Source: Rhizomys pruinosus (lineage: Eukaryota; Chordata; Mammalia; Rodentia; Spalacidae). From it: a DNA stretch of 64,000 bases. Below are positions 10,660-22,489 of this stretch, piece by piece. Where the stretch lies: contig VZQC01005889.1 in assembly GCA_009823505.1 (NCBI GenBank), positions 598,087-662,086 of the forward strand, written 5' to 3'. Below the pieces are notes generated by a model. It made no database searches. It was not told where the DNA came from and saw only the letters and a list, made by a program, of their open reading frames with translations. The first letter of the stretch is position 1; every line of letters starts with the position of its first letter. The translations under genes were made by a program, and so were the position numbers.

Positions 10660-12029
10660 TCAAAGTCTTCCAAGGGTTCTCCACACTGCTTTCCATAGTG
10701 GCTGTACAAGTTTACATTCCCATCAGCAGTGGATGAGTGTTCCCCTTTCCCCACAGCCTCTCCAGCACTTGATATCATTTGTTTTCTTGATCCTAGCCAG
10801 TCTTATTGGAGTAAGATGATATCTTAAAGTTGTTTTGATTTGCATTTCCTTAATGATTAGCAATGTTGAACACTTCTTAAGATGTTTCTCAGCCATCTCT
10901 AATTCCTCACTTGTGAAGTCTCTGTTCAGTTCTTTGCTCCATCTATTGAGTGGGTCATTTGTTTTCTTTCTTCTTTGTTTTTTGAGTAGTTTATATATTC
11001 TGGAAATCAATGCTTTGTCAGATGTTTCTGTGGTGAAGGTTTCCTCCCATTCTGTGGGATTTCTCGTCACTTCCTTGATTGTTTCTTTTGATGTACAGAA
11101 GCTTTTGAGTTTAATGAAGTCCCATTTGTCAATTGTTGACCTTAATTCTTGTGCAGCTGCTGTCTGATTTAGGAAATCTTTTCCTACGCCTATATCTTGT
11201 AATCTGCTGCCAACTTTTTCTTCTATTGCCTTCAGAGTTTGGGGTTTCACGTTGAGGTCTTTAATCCACCTGGAGTTGACTTTTGTACAGGGTGAGAGGT
11301 AGGGGTTTAATTTCATTCTTCTACAAGTGGTGATCCAGTTTTGCCAACACCACTTGCTACCACTTGCTGAAGATGCTGTCTTTTCTCCATTGTGTCTTCT
11401 TGGCCCCCTTGTCAAATATGAGATGGCTAAAATTGTATGTGCTCAAGTTTGGATCTTCAGTTTTGTTCCATTGGTCAGCAGGTCTGTTTTTGTACCAGTA
11501 CCAGGATGTTGTTATGACTATAGCCCTGTAGTATAGTTTGAAGTCTGGTATAGAGATCCCCCCTGTGTTGCTCTTTTCACTCAGGGTTGTTTTGGCTATT
11601 TGGGGTCTTTTGTTTTTCCAAATGAATTTAAGGACTTTTTTTCCCAAGCCTGTGAAGAAACTCTTGGGGATTTTAATTGGGATTGTGTTAAATCTGTACA
11701 AGAGTTTGGGTAGAATGGACATTTTTACTATATTTATTTTCCCAATCCATGAGCATGGGAGGTTTTTCCATCTTCTGATGTCTTCTTCAATTTCTTTCTT
11801 TAAGGGTTTAAAATTTTTGTTGTAGAGATATTTGGTGTCTTTGGTTAGGTTTGTTCCTAGGTATTTTATTGTTTTTGAGGCTATTGTGTGTGGGAAGGTC
11901 TCCTTGAATTCTTTCTCCAGTAGCTTGTTTTTGGTGCAAAGAAAGGCCTCTGATTTTTTTAGGTTTTGTATCCTGCCACTTTGCTGAAGCTGTTAATCAT
12001 TTCTAGGAGTTTTCTGGTGGAGTTTTTAT
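10660..12029 (-). pseudogene. L1 ORF2 fragment, frameshifted
   Basis: Minus-strand remnant of the L1 ORF2 reverse transcriptase protein. It covers the post-RT region to the C-terminal zinc-knuckle area and is homologous to about 36370-37730 of the plus-strand L1 here. One open frame covers 11357-11722 (starting MSILPKLLYRF). A second covers 10723-11415 and ends near the [14 protein letters not shown] segment. The break between them is a 10-bp tandem duplication of ACCACTTGCT at 11349-11358 and 11359-11368, absent from the other copy. The element lacks its 5' part (boundary near 12029) and its 3' UTR (boundary near 10660). It has no catalytic FADD motif and is inactive. Confidence 0.88.
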
Positions 12030-12033
12030 ACTG

Positions 12034-12660
12034 GACATCTTTAATCCACCAGTATGATTACTGCCAAGGGATGATGTGAAAATCCCTTAACACCCTATGT
12101 TGTAGTTTGTCTTCCATTGCTGTGACAAAACACTCTGACCGACACCAACTTGGGGAGGAAAGGGTTTATTCAGCTTACATCTCCTGGGTCACAGTTCATC
12201 ACTTAGGGAGCCCAAGGTAGGAACTCAGGGCAGGAACCTGGAAGCAGTAGCTGAAGCACAAGCCATGGAGGAATGCTGTCCACTGACTTGCTCTTTTGGC
12301 TCCTGCCCAGCCTGACCTCTTATACAGTATACAACAACCAGCTCAGGGTGGCACCACCCATAGTGGGCTGGGCCCTCCCACATTGTCAACAATCAAGACA
12401 ATACATCACAGACATGGCCACAGGCCAGTCCAATGGACCCAATTCCCCAAATTAAGGCTCCCTCAACCCAGGTGTGTCAAGTTGACACTAAAGCTATCCA
12501 GCACACCCTATATGTATTTCTGGTCCTTCCTCAGTGCGGGCAGCAGAAACTTTGATGGGACACATGTAACAAAGAATAACTTCCTTCACATCCTGAGCAT
12601 GGTTTGAGTCTTCTCTAGGAGCCAGGTCAGACTCAGGTTAATTCTCATAATAAAGTAATA
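12034..12660. repeat. Direct repeat copy 1, split by an LTR
   Basis: 12034-12097 plus 12506-12655 together align with 12917-13136. Shared landmarks are CTTTAATCCACCA, ATGATTACTGCCAAGGGATG, TTCTGGTCCTTCCTCAGTGC and GAGCATGGTTTGAGTCTTCT. The copy ends in AATAAAGTAA, so an LTR or another retroelement 3' region is possible. The family was not recognised. Confidence 0.7.
12098..12505 (-). mobile_element. MaLR-type solo LTR
   Basis: A 408-bp element bounded by TGTTGTAGTT and CCAGCACA (TG..CA on both strands), with a 5-bp target duplication CCCTA at 12093-12097 and 12506-12510. On the minus strand it carries AATAAACCC near its end, as expected for the polyadenylation signal of a MaLR LTR. The body (GGGGAGGAAAGGGTTTATT, GTGTCAAGTTGACAC) matches the rodent MT/ORR1 style; the exact subfamily is uncertain. 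It interrupts the direct repeat at 12034-12660. Confidence 0.75.
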
Positions 12661-12916
12661 AAGACAAGGCCAACAACCACAAAAACTGAAGTGTAAGCAC
12701 CTTGAAGAAGCTGCCTGTTGCACTGGACTTTGAAGAAGCACCTGTTGCCATGTGTCTTATTTGTTAAAACAGCTAAGACGTATAATATACTGGTATCAGC
12801 ATATAACTGGGTGATATCATAATCCCACACTTGCCAGAAATACTGGTTTTTGTTTTTGTTTTGTAAAAACACTATTTAAATTTCCTATAATAACATAAGT
12901 GGTACATATACTTCTA

Positions 12917-13136
12917 TATTGGATGTCTTTAATCCACCAATATGATTACTGCCAAGGGATGATGTGAGAATTCTATAACAGCCTGTATGTGTTTCTGGTC
13001 CTTCCTCAGTGCGGGCAGCAGGAGCTCGGACTGGGCCACATGTAACAAAGAATAACGTCCTCCACATCCTGAGCATGGTTTGAGTCTTCTCTAGGAGCCA
13101 GGTCAGTCTCAGGTTAATTCCCATAATAAAGTAACC
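12917..13136. repeat. Direct repeat copy 2
   Basis: Uninterrupted paralogue of 12034-12660, with the same order of landmarks and no LTR at the corresponding site. It shows the empty state of the 12098 insertion. Confidence 0.75.
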
Positions 13137-13194
13137 TTGGCTTTTTCTAACATGAAGTTCAAATATCTTCTATTTCCAAGACCATTTCTACATT

Positions 13195-13352
13195 TTTTTT
13201 TTTTTTTGGTGTTTTCGAGACAGGGTTTCCCTGTAGCCCCAGCTGTCTTGGAACCCACTCTGTCGACCAGGCTGGCCTTGAACTCACAAAGATCTGCCTG
13301 CCTCTGCCTCCCAAGTGCTAGGATTAAAGGCGTGTGCCACAATGCCCAGCCA
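13195..13352 (-). repeat. B1 SINE with target site duplication
   Basis: Antisense B1 from a T run to GCCACAATGCCCAGCC, flanked by TTCTACATTTT on both sides. Confidence 0.92.
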
Positions 13353-13399
13353 CTTCTACATTTTAAGAAACTTGTTAGAATAACAATCTCATTACCAAG

Positions 13400-13620
13400 C
13401 CTTGATCAATCAGGGTTCTATAGAGAAATAGAACCTACTGGGGTTTGGGAGTTGGGGGCAGGGAGGGAGTGTGCTGGACAGGGAGGGAAGGAAGTGGAAG
13501 GGAGGGAGGGAGAAAGGGACTGACTTAAGATCTTGGTTCATGTGATCCTGGAAGCCGGCAAATTGAAAACCTGAGGAATGGGCTGGCAGGCAGGAAGGAA
13601 AAGTTGTCAAGTTCTCTCTT
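13400..13620. repeat. Purine-rich tract in an old interspersed repeat
   Basis: AATCAGGGTTCTATAGAGAA at about 13408 opens a segment resembling an old mammalian repeat whose opposite end is also seen at 8538-8575 (GGTTCTGTTTCTCTGGAGAA, inverted). 13440-13520 is G/A-rich. The family name is unknown. Confidence 0.35.
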
Positions 13621-14962
13621 TGAGCAAAGATCAGTCTTTTTCTACTAAGGCCTTCAAGTGACTATATGAAGGTAATCAAGACTGTAGAGATTGATAATTT
13701 CATTTAAAACTTACTGATTTAAATATTAATGTCATTTGAAAATACCTTCATAGAAACAGCTAGAATAATGTGGGATTTAAAAGTTTAGGGAATGGAGGCA
13801 TGCAAATTTATTAATGTGCATGTGGAGAGCCACAGGAATGTGATTACTCCTGGAATAATGTTTTACCACAGCCTAGCAAAGATCGATACACAGAATTAGC
13901 TGTCACCGTGATGTTTGCTCCAGAGCTCCTGATTAAATTGGCTGAGACTGCTGATCTGCATTATTGTCTGAGGGGCTCTTCGAACAATTCTGATTTGGTT
14001 TTGTGTAACTGAACCTAGAAAAAGCATCTACAAAGTAAACAGTTTAAGGGAAATGCTTTAGGCAAAGGAAGCCTGCTTGGTGGCTCAGATTAGTATGTGC
14101 AGAAAATGGAAAGGAATTCAGTGACAGAGACAATGGAATGATTTCACAAATAATCTAATTATGCAAGATGGTTATTAATTATAGCAATGCTATATACTAT
14201 GTAAGATCCTCCTATTGCAAATTTAACTTATAGACTTCTATATAGGAATTACCTCCTCCAAAGGCTCTTATTGGTCTTTAAAAAAAAAATCTGTCTTTTG
14301 GTTACTGAAAACATCAACATCATCAACAACAAAATTAACATTAACTCTCTTACAAGGTAAGCCAACCCCATAAGGAGTTACTAGTAGATAAAGATAGAGG
14401 AACAGGAGCTATGGAGAGAATTACCAGAGGGAGTTAATTAAATGAACATCATCATTTACACATGTCAGCAAGGGGACAGTCTAAGACTTCATGAACATAG
14501 TTGGAGAAGTCTCATGCTCATAGTTCCATTTTCACAGTTTACATCACTAGGGAGCCTGAGGAATGTTTTAAAAACAAAGATGATCACCATCTGCCTCCCC
14601 ACTATGGTTTCCAGTGCCAGCCTCTTCACTCATTCCTTCATGAACTCTTGTTGTTAAACACCTAGCAAGCACGGTATACCAGAGTGTTCCGCACAGTCTG
14701 TAGCCAAGATGGGATGGAGAAAAGTACAGGCCTGTATAAGGAAAGGCAGCCATGTCTTCTAGTTCTGTAAGCGGCTGAGTCTGAAGTCATACAGAGATCC
14801 AAAGAAAATTTGCAATCCTAAAGCAAACACAATTCTATCAAGCTAAGTAGCGCTAGTTACATGTTTGCTAACTGAAAAATCACTTCTAAAGATTTGCAAC
14901 TGGTGGGTACTCAATTCCAGGTGATTTGTCTTGGCTTTCTATAAAGAGAAGTGAAATTCTGG
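13621..14962. other. Unassigned DNA
   Basis: No repeat, gene or RNA was recognised. Short ORFs at 14442-14753 overlap on opposite strands and look like chance. Confidence 0.35.
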
Positions 14963-15324
14963 TGTGGTGGTTTGAATGAGAGTGTCCCCCATAGTCTTTA
15001 AGTATTCAGACATTCTGTCCCCAGTTGGTGGCGCTGTTTGGGGAGTTTAGAAGGTGTGGCCATGCTGGAGGAAGTACGTCACTGGGGGCAGGCTTAGAGA
15101 GTTCAACAAGCCTTGCTAGGCTCCAGAGGCTCTCTCTTGATTTCCTATGCTCATTGCCAGATGCGAACCTTGGCTTTCTGCTCCAGCTCCGGCCACCATG
15201 CCTCCTGCCACAATGGACTCTAATTCCCTGGAACCCTCAATCATAAGTTCAAATAAACTCTTCCTTTTATAAGTTCCTTTGGTCATGGTGGTTTTATCAC
15301 AGCAACAGAAAAGTGACAAATACA
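14963..15324 (+). mobile_element. MT-type MaLR solo LTR
   Basis: A 362-bp LTR starting TGTGGTGGTTTGAATGAG and ending GTGACAAATACA, with a 5-bp target duplication TCTGG at 14958-14962 and 15325-15329. It carries AATAAACTC near 15254. It matches the LTRs of the complete element at 61140-62660 in opposite orientation. A solo LTR implies LTR-LTR recombination removed the internal region. Confidence 0.9.
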
Positions 15325-15429
15325 TCTGGTAAGAGTTCATAAATTGTATAGTCTAACTAAATTGTAAAAAACATAGGCAATTTACTTAGTTCTGGGACAT
15401 CCTTGTTCTTTTACATGCTTTACTGTTAA

Positions 15430-15878
15430 CCCACTTGTTTCTTTTTTTCTTTTTTTTTTTTTTTTTTAGGTCCTTTTTTTTTTTTTTTTTTTTTTTTTTT
15501 TCTTTTCCTTTTTTTGGAACTCATTATGTAGACATGTTGGCCTTGAACCAAAAGATCCAACCAGTGTCTCCTCTCCCAAGGCCAGGATCAAGGGTGTGCA
15601 CCGGCTTCTTTTTTTCTTTGAGTCCTGCCAAATTGCAGCTCACCCTGAACCTCTCCTCTCCCTCTCAACCCACTCGCTGTCTTGTGCCATGCCCACTGTG
15701 ATCTGGAGGGCCAGGTCACCTCAAAGGCCCTGTGTTGGCTGCCAGGCTCAAAGACTGACTGAAGAAAGAGGGTAAGCCGGCTGTTTACTACCTGACCTGT
15801 TCCTGGCCCTACTCCTCAAAAATTGGTCCCATCCCTTCAATACTGGTAGAACCAGAATCCTAACTCTCCACGCCCACA
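15430..15878 (-). repeat. Near-duplicate A of 21172-21583
   Basis: A degraded antisense B1 (about 15440-15602) followed by 15603-15878, which repeats 21317-21583 almost base for base apart from single-base gains and losses. The shared unique part is the 3' UTR of the PABPN1L-like retrocopy. Similarity stops abruptly after CCACGCCCACA in both copies. Confidence 0.88.
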
Positions 15879-16304
15879 TGAGACCTATCCTCAATGTTTA
15901 TTTTCAGACTCGTGTATATTACTGGTTGTATATGGGTGAGAGTATGTATCCATATTTATTATAGTAATATGAAAATAATGGAGGAAAATGTGAATTCCTA
16001 ATGCATCTTAAAAAAACGAGTTGAGAGAAAGTAATGCAGGAGCGTTATGGGATGGACAGTAGCAGACCAGACCTGCAATGGATTGGGGTGGGATAGTTGG
16101 TGGGCGGTATAAGGGATAGGCCGATAGATGCACTGAATAGGCAATAGAAAAGGTGATGTATGTGATACATAAAACAGTTATCAATAAAATATGAATGTAA
16201 AATATAAAAGACAATTACAAGATGTACTTGATCAATAACGTTTTTACGTCCTCGGGTTCTCGGGTCATGTCAGCAGTCCTTGAAAAAAAGAATATTTATT
16301 TTTG

Positions 16305-16505
16305 TTATCGTGATATTGCCTGCATGTATGTAGGTGCATCTGTATTGTGCCAGTGCCCACATAAGGTCAGAAGAGGGTGTTTGGAGCTGACTGAACTTGG
16401 AATTACAGATGGTGTTAGCTACACCATTGGTGCATTGAGAAATGAACCTGGGAACCATATATTGCAGGATATAGTCAGTGCTCTTAACTCATGAGCCATC
16501 TCTAT
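16305..16505 (-). repeat. B2-type SINE, indel-rich
   Basis: Antisense order is visible: TTGCCTGCATGTATGTAGGT, AAGGTCAGAAGAGGGTGT, CAGTGCTCTTAACTCATGAG and CCATCTCT. Confidence 0.7.
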
Positions 16506-18159
16506 ATGCCCAAGATCCCTGTTTCTAAAATTGGTCATATAAGGATGCATCATTCACCGTCGTTAGATCTTATGTGTTATTTTCCTTATTGGTGAGGTTC
16601 ATGATGACATGATTTGATATTGCATATAGAGGATGAGAGTAATTTTGATAGTATTATATTCAGGGTTTGATGAGGTTTTAATTGTGGTTTCTGTCAATCA
16701 GTTATAGTATTTTAATTTTTAATTGAGAAGGGTTCTTCACTATACCCCAGTATGGTGGAACTGTAGATGTAGAGAGGTGGCTATAGATGCACAAGGGGAT
16801 TCCGATGTCTTCTGGCGCTAAGGTGCTAGGCAATTCAAAGGGCTGCTCTTTTATGTTGGCTTTATTTAAAATTTTTAAAACTCCTATTGATGGTGGTAAA
16901 GTTATTGCCTTTATGTTTCTCACATACCTTTCTTTATGATAGGAAATAAATGCCAATACCTATTTTCTTAGTTAACCTGTAAATATACGGGGATTGTGTA
17001 CCATGTATCATTAAATATGATACATTATAAGCCCATATTTCGCCCAAATATATTGAATAAATATTTCTTTTTATTTACCAAATTATCGTAATGCATAGCA
17101 AATGCAAAATAATAGAACATTCATGTTAGTATAATTTCGATTGGTAAAATTTGTGTGTACAAGTATGTTTTAGTTTCACACATTAGCTCTCTATTAAGAA
17201 AATTAAAATACTTTCATTACATGGTAATATTTATAAAAATGTTGAATATAGTTTTCTCTAAAAATCAAACATATCTTTATAGATAGTATAGATATTTTGG
17301 AAAGATAGTTAAGAATGGTGTATCGCTTTTTTATTAGATTCAATTGAACACAATGTATGACTTCCTCCAGGTGGGTTTTACATATAACTAAAACTAAGAG
17401 AAAATACCAAAATATATGCTGAAAGTTATAATATTTGACCCATTATTTTGAATGTTTTAATGATACTAGGTTTTCCATTTGTTGTAAGTTTTTGGGATAG
17501 ATTTTATGAAGATTCGTGAGTAAATTAATAAATGAAAATGAAAGCTATTAATTTCTTCAGCATTAAAGTGTTAATTGTGTTTGTGAGATTTGTGTGTATG
17601 TGTGTATGTACCGTGTGTTTCTGAGTGTTTTGACTGTCAATGTGGGTGTGAGTATGCTATGATGCATGTGTGGAGGTCAAAGAGCAACTTTGGGTGTCAG
17701 AGTCTTCAAATTAACCGTCGTCCTTGTGTTTAGCAGTGTGCACTTAATCGTTTGTCCCTGTGTACTTCAGGCTAGCTGGTCCTCCAGCTTATAAGGATTC
17801 TCTTGTCATCAAATACTATCTCCCATAGGAGTTCTGGGGCTAGAGACACAAATTAATGCATTCAATTTTACACGACATGAGTTATTAGAATTGTAACTCA
17901 GGCACATACACTGACTCATCTCCCGCGCTCTATTATTTTATTTTTTAAATTAGAATGATATTACATTTGCTATATATTTTTTTCAAATAAAAAACACATT
18001 TCTTCATGAAAACCAGGTTCAAATGCATATATCTTGGAAAAAGCATAAAGTTATATCAATTATTTTATAGGTTAATCATAAATAAAATCAGTTTCACCAT
18101 AATTATCTTACAGCTTAGAGTTTATACCCATGATACTAAAAGAAACAAAAAAGGGGGAC

Positions 18160-18450
18160 ATTGGAGAGATTATAGCCTCATTCGTGAGTTAAGCAGCGCC
18201 TTGGACCGCTTCTTGACCAGGACCCGGGGTTCGGATCGCAGCCACCTACATGGGTATGGCTGGAGAACCGGGTCTGAAACTGCCAAATTCAGCCAGCGAA
18301 AGAAACTCCCAGTTTCGGGTAATCCGTATCTTCTCTCATCTCTTTCTGACTGGTTCAATTCTCATCCGCGCCCATTGGGCATTCCACACGCCGGGTGGCA
18401 CATAAACTTGCATGGCAGACCAGTCATTTTATCCATACCAGAATAACATA
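18160..18450 (+). repeat. B2-type SINE, indel-rich
   Basis: ATTGGAGAGATTATAGCCTC head, GACCCGGGGTTCGGATCGCA B-box region and a TTATCCATACCAGAATAACA tail. The order matches a young copy but carries scattered insertions. Confidence 0.7.
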
Positions 18451-18784
18451 AAATTAATAAAGAAAAAAGAAACAAAAAAAGAAAAAAGAAAGAACTTAGC
18501 GGGGCTAGAGATAATGGGCTCATACTATAACAGCACTGGATTAAGTGCTCTCGCTCTCAGTGGGATCCCATTTGTTGTCCAAAATCCACGCTCCACCATG
18601 AAGTGTTACTTACTTAACTGTTTGTTACTAGGCTTCTATTTCAAACTGGGATGGGAAATCTGAACGAGTACCATCCTTCCCTGACCGCCCTTGCCATGTA
18701 AATTGGCATAAAAAAATGGGTCGCACTTGAAATGTACCAGGCAAGTGGCCAATACACTCGATGGATGCAATAACAATAAAAATA

Positions 18785-19055
18785 AGGGGCTGGAAGAGAT
18801 GGCCTAACAGGGGTTAAGAGTGGCCGGGACACTCCTCTTACACCAGGAGGCCAGGTTACATCCATCACTCCAGGCACCAGTGGTTGACATGGCGCAGGGT
18901 GGCGGCCAAGAAACTGTCTGAAACTCACATTCCAGGAGACTCCAGTTCAGGGCAATCCGACACCCCGTATGCAGCTCTCTACACTGACTCCGCGGGATGG
19001 CCATTGCGTGACACGGGTGCCACCATAACCTAATGCAGACATGTATCAAAATCCT
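18785..19055 (+). repeat. B2-type SINE, indel-rich
   Basis: GGGGCTGGAAGAGATGGCCT head, a recognisable ACTCCAGTTCAGGGCAATCC block and GTGACACGGGTGCCACC. Many single-base gains and losses are seen relative to 33079-33323. Confidence 0.75.
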
Positions 19056-20004
19056 TCCATGATGACATTTTAGGAAAATAAAATTTTAAAAAATTAAAAT
19101 AATTGCAGTCAAAATAAATAATCCTGAATATATTTTAAAAGCTTTCAAAGGTCTCTTTTATTTTGTTGCTAATGATTGAAGAAATGGTCTGCTCTCAGTA
19201 TTACAACTGCAACGCCCATAGGTTTCCTTGTTTATTCATTGAGTGAATCCACATTTTTTTGTTTAAATTTAAGTTTTTATTTGATTTATTATTTGATTAA
19301 GTTATTTTATTTTTTATTGCCTAACGTAAATGTGGTGACCATTGCAGCAATTTTGTACATTTAGTTCGCGTTAGTGTTACATATTGTTATTGTATTAGTA
19401 GACATGATGAAGGAAAATTATGATGGTAACCATTTGGAGAATTTTCGGGGTGAACAAAAAGTTTGTGGTGGCTTTTTAAATTCCCTTGTTTGCCGGGTTC
19501 TCTACCTTTTGTAAATAAATTGTTTTCATTGTTATTTAGTTTGACACTCTGATCTTAGCATAAAGGTGTTTATCTCTCTTTGGCGTTCCATTAAAATTGG
19601 TAAGGTCGATGGGCAAATTTAGTAACTTACATATACATTAACCAGGGGATCAATGGGTGTAGTTTGAGTAATAATGGTTTAAGTATTTATACCGCTTATT
19701 CACATTTTTTATTTGGATATCATACACGCTATAGACGCATATAAGCGAAGTTAAAATAGATGAATTATTTACATTAGAAAAGTGAATTTGTTCTTTGCAA
19801 GTCCTTGGGAGTGTTATGATAACTATTTGATCTTGAACTGCTTTAAAAATTTCTAACATACTAACTATCTGTTCGCATGTGGGACTATTTAGTCTTGGTG
19901 TGTTTAATGCCGGTAGTTATTGGACAACCCTATAAATACTAATGTGGTAGTTATGAGATGTCCCCCAATGACAGTAAGGCTTATATAAAGTAATTCAGGT
20001 TGAA

Positions 20005-20390
20005 ATTTTGTTGCATGGTGGGTGACTGGGGTCTTGGAGGTCTTAATGAAGGTGGTGGCCTGTTGGGCTGGATGGAAGTACCGTTTTGTCACTGGGGTGG
20101 GCTTAGTGCATTTAACAAACCTTGAGGTCTCCATTTTCTCTCTCTCGCTTGAAACATGCACTAATTTTCGGAGAAGTGACTCAAACGTTGCTGGGCTACC
20201 AGCCTTAGGTCGCAACCATGGGCCTCCACAAATGGAAGTTGAATGTCCTGGAACATTCATCATAAATCTTAAACCCTTTAATTGCTTTGTCTGTGCTTTG
20301 GTTACCTTTTTTAAGTGTTCCTTTGGTCCATGTTTGGTGGTTTATCCAACATAAGGCAATAGAAAAGTGGACTAATACAGCGTTTATTTG
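20005..20390 (+). repeat. MT-type MaLR LTR, indel-rich
   Basis: MT LTR order is readable: GTCACTGGGGTGGGCTTAGT, AACAAACCTTG, TTCCTTTGGTCCATG, GCAATAGAAAAGTGGACTAA and TACA. The clean MT LTRs in this window lack these indels. Confidence 0.65.
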
Positions 20391-21171
20391 TACAGCACGA
20401 GGTGGGCCTGTTGCGCTGTGAATTGAAGCTGAGATGTGGAATGTTTGGAGATGAGTGAGAGAAGATCACCAGGGCCAGAGGAAAATTGCAAATGTGTTGA
20501 ATGACTAGGCCAGGGTTCATGGCCAAAGTTGCCTTCGAGCAAAAACTCCGCCAGTTTATCATCTTCACATGGGTGCTGGGGTTTTAAAGAGGCATGAAGG
20601 TTATTGCAGGAAGAATTTGTGAAATTTGGAGGGCTCTCAAGTGACGCAGTTTTTCTTTACCTACATTTGGTTTCAGTTAAAGAGAGTTCAGAACCCAAGG
20701 TGTCAAGTGTGTGTTGGCGCAAATAGTAGTGGCAGGCGGGGGGTTTCATTCACTGAATAAAGAAAAAGGCGGTTCATCTGGTAACTATGAGGGCATTGAA
20801 GGCTGAAAGCTGTGAATTGTGCAAAGTCCTGGTTTGGCAGGAAGTTAGGACCCAAGAAGAATTCGAGGAGTTGCCAAGATCCGAAGAGATGGAGATCTGT
20901 GAGAGTATTTTTTGCCAAAGGGGAGAGCTGCGCTTAGCAAAGAGGGGCCGTGATTGAAGAGTTATGACGACCATCTAAAAGTCCCCTTTGGGAGTATAAT
21001 TTCCTTCTCAGATTAAGATATAGCACACATTGAATTTTGAGGAGCTATCTGGGAACTTGGGTGTTTTTGCATTTGCTCGTATTACTTTCTGGTCTGGTTT
21101 CTGGGGTTCGCATATATTATTTCTCATTGTGGATTTGACTGACGCTTATTTACTATTCTTGCTGTTAAAGC

Positions 21172-21320
21172 TATTTTTTTTTTTTTGGTCTTTTCGAAAC
21201 AGGGTCTCCCTGTAGCCCAGCTGTCCTGGAACTCACTCTGTAGTCCAGGCTGGCCTTGAACTCACAAAGATCCACCTGCCTCTGCCTCCCAAGTGCTAGG
21301 ATCAAAGGTGTGCACCCGGC
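21172..21320 (-). repeat. B1 SINE
   Basis: Antisense B1 with a T run, CGAAACAGGGTCTCCCTG, TCCAGGCTGGCCTTGAAC and GGATCAAAGGTGTGCACC, abutting the poly-A of the retrocopy to its right. Confidence 0.88.
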
Positions 21321-21321
21321 T

Positions 21322-22115
21322 TCTTTTTTCTTTTGAGTCTGCCAATCTCAGCTCACCCTGAACCTCTCCTCTCCCTCTCACCTCGCTGTCTTGTGCATGC
21401 CCACTGTGATCTGGAGGGCCAGGTCACCTTCAAAGGCCCTTGTTGGCTGCCAGGCTCAAAGACTGGACTGAAGAAAGAGGGTAAGCCTGCTGTTTACTCC
21501 TGACACTGTCCTGGCCCTACTCTCAAAATTGGCCCATCCCTTCAATACTGGTAGAACCAGAATCCTAACTCTCCACGCCCACAGCATCGAACGGGGGCCG
21601 GAAGCTGGAGGCAACTGTGCATGAAGGCCTGGGCCCTGCTGCCTTGGTGATGCTCGCAGCCCAGTACGGTATGCTGGGCTGATTACCTGGAAGTTCAACC
21701 TTTGTGGAAGTACCTTAAGGAATCAGCCTCGAAAGGTCTCTTGTCCAAGCTGGCTCTACTGTAGCCTGGGCAGAGCTCCGGTAGGCAAGCTCCATGTAGG
21801 CATAGCCCCTTAGGGGATCCAGAGAAATTGTTGCATGGGATGGTGACATGGTGAATCTTTCTAAAGGGGCTGAAGCAGTCCTTTGGCTGGGCAGCTGAAC
21901 TTCCCGTAGTCCTTGTTACCCATATAGACAGATAGTGGTCAGGTCAGCCTTAACCTTCTCCTTGGGGATCCCAGAGAAGGAGCAACCCATGGGCTCAGAG
22001 CTCAGTGGGTGTCTGGTCCTGGCCCCCTCTTCCTGCAGCCTCGCCCACCCTGTACACATGGAAGTTCCAGTATGCCGCTGCCTGTTTCTCTCTTTCATAT
22101 ATGCTAAGCAAGCAC
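21322..22115 (-). pseudogene. PABPN1L-like processed pseudogene
   Basis: Minus-strand, intronless, decayed copy of a nuclear poly(A)-binding protein mRNA, closest by eye to PABPN1L (embryonic PABP2). In the parent family this is an RRM protein that binds poly(A) tails. Visible in shifting frames are MGCSFSGIPKEKVKADL, a VGN-like start of the RRM (MGNKDYG), HHVTIPCNNFSGSPKG and YAYMEL (the RNP1 region), and a C-terminal stretch resembling KVLPKRTNFPGISSTDRGGLR, followed by about 250 bp of UTR and an A-rich end at 21322-21336. Frameshifts and stops separate these blocks. Lack of introns and the A-rich end indicate retrotransposition. The identification rests on recalled family sequence; PABPN1 itself is the alternative parent. 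Confidence 0.6.
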
Positions 22116-22246
22116 TATACTTCTGAGTGCCAATCCCAGCCTGTTACCTTGTCTTTAATAAATGACACTCTCTTAAAATGTTATAAAACAAGATTTATTG
22201 TAGATGGAACAGAAAACTCACTCTTTGTAATAAACTTAGATACAGG

Positions 22247-22489
22247 GGCTGGAGAGATGGCCTAGCAGTTAAGAGCGCCGACCACTCTTGCAGAGGACCC
22301 GGGTTCGATCCCCAGCACCCACATAGTGGCCGAGAACCGTCTGAAACTCCAATTCCAGGAGAACTCCAGTTCCAGGGGAATCCACACCCTTTTCTGACCT
22401 CTGCGGCATTTCACGACACGGGTGCACAAAGTTGCATGCAGACAATACATTCATACACATACAGAAATAAATAAAATAAAAAAAAAAAC
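22247..22489 (+). repeat. B2-type SINE, young copy with TSD
   Basis: Full length, with pol III A and B boxes (GGTTCGATCCC), the 17-bp internal duplication, and direct repeats AACTTAGATACA on both flanks. Confidence 0.93.

Larger units (their letters stand above)
15879..21171. other. Indel-rich block, suspected noisy assembly
   Basis: SINE and LTR copies inside this stretch (16305-16505, 18160-18450, 18785-19055, 20005-20390) differ from their families by many single-base insertions and deletions, unlike the substitution-dominated decay seen elsewhere. The block sits between near-duplicate ends (15430-15878 and 21172-21583). No gene was recognised. Part of 20390-21000 might be unique genomic sequence. 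Confidence 0.55.

Noticed and set aside
22247..22320. tRNA-like sequence with A and B boxes
   Set aside because: It is the 5' head of B2-type SINEs. It does not complete a cloverleaf and is followed by the SINE body.
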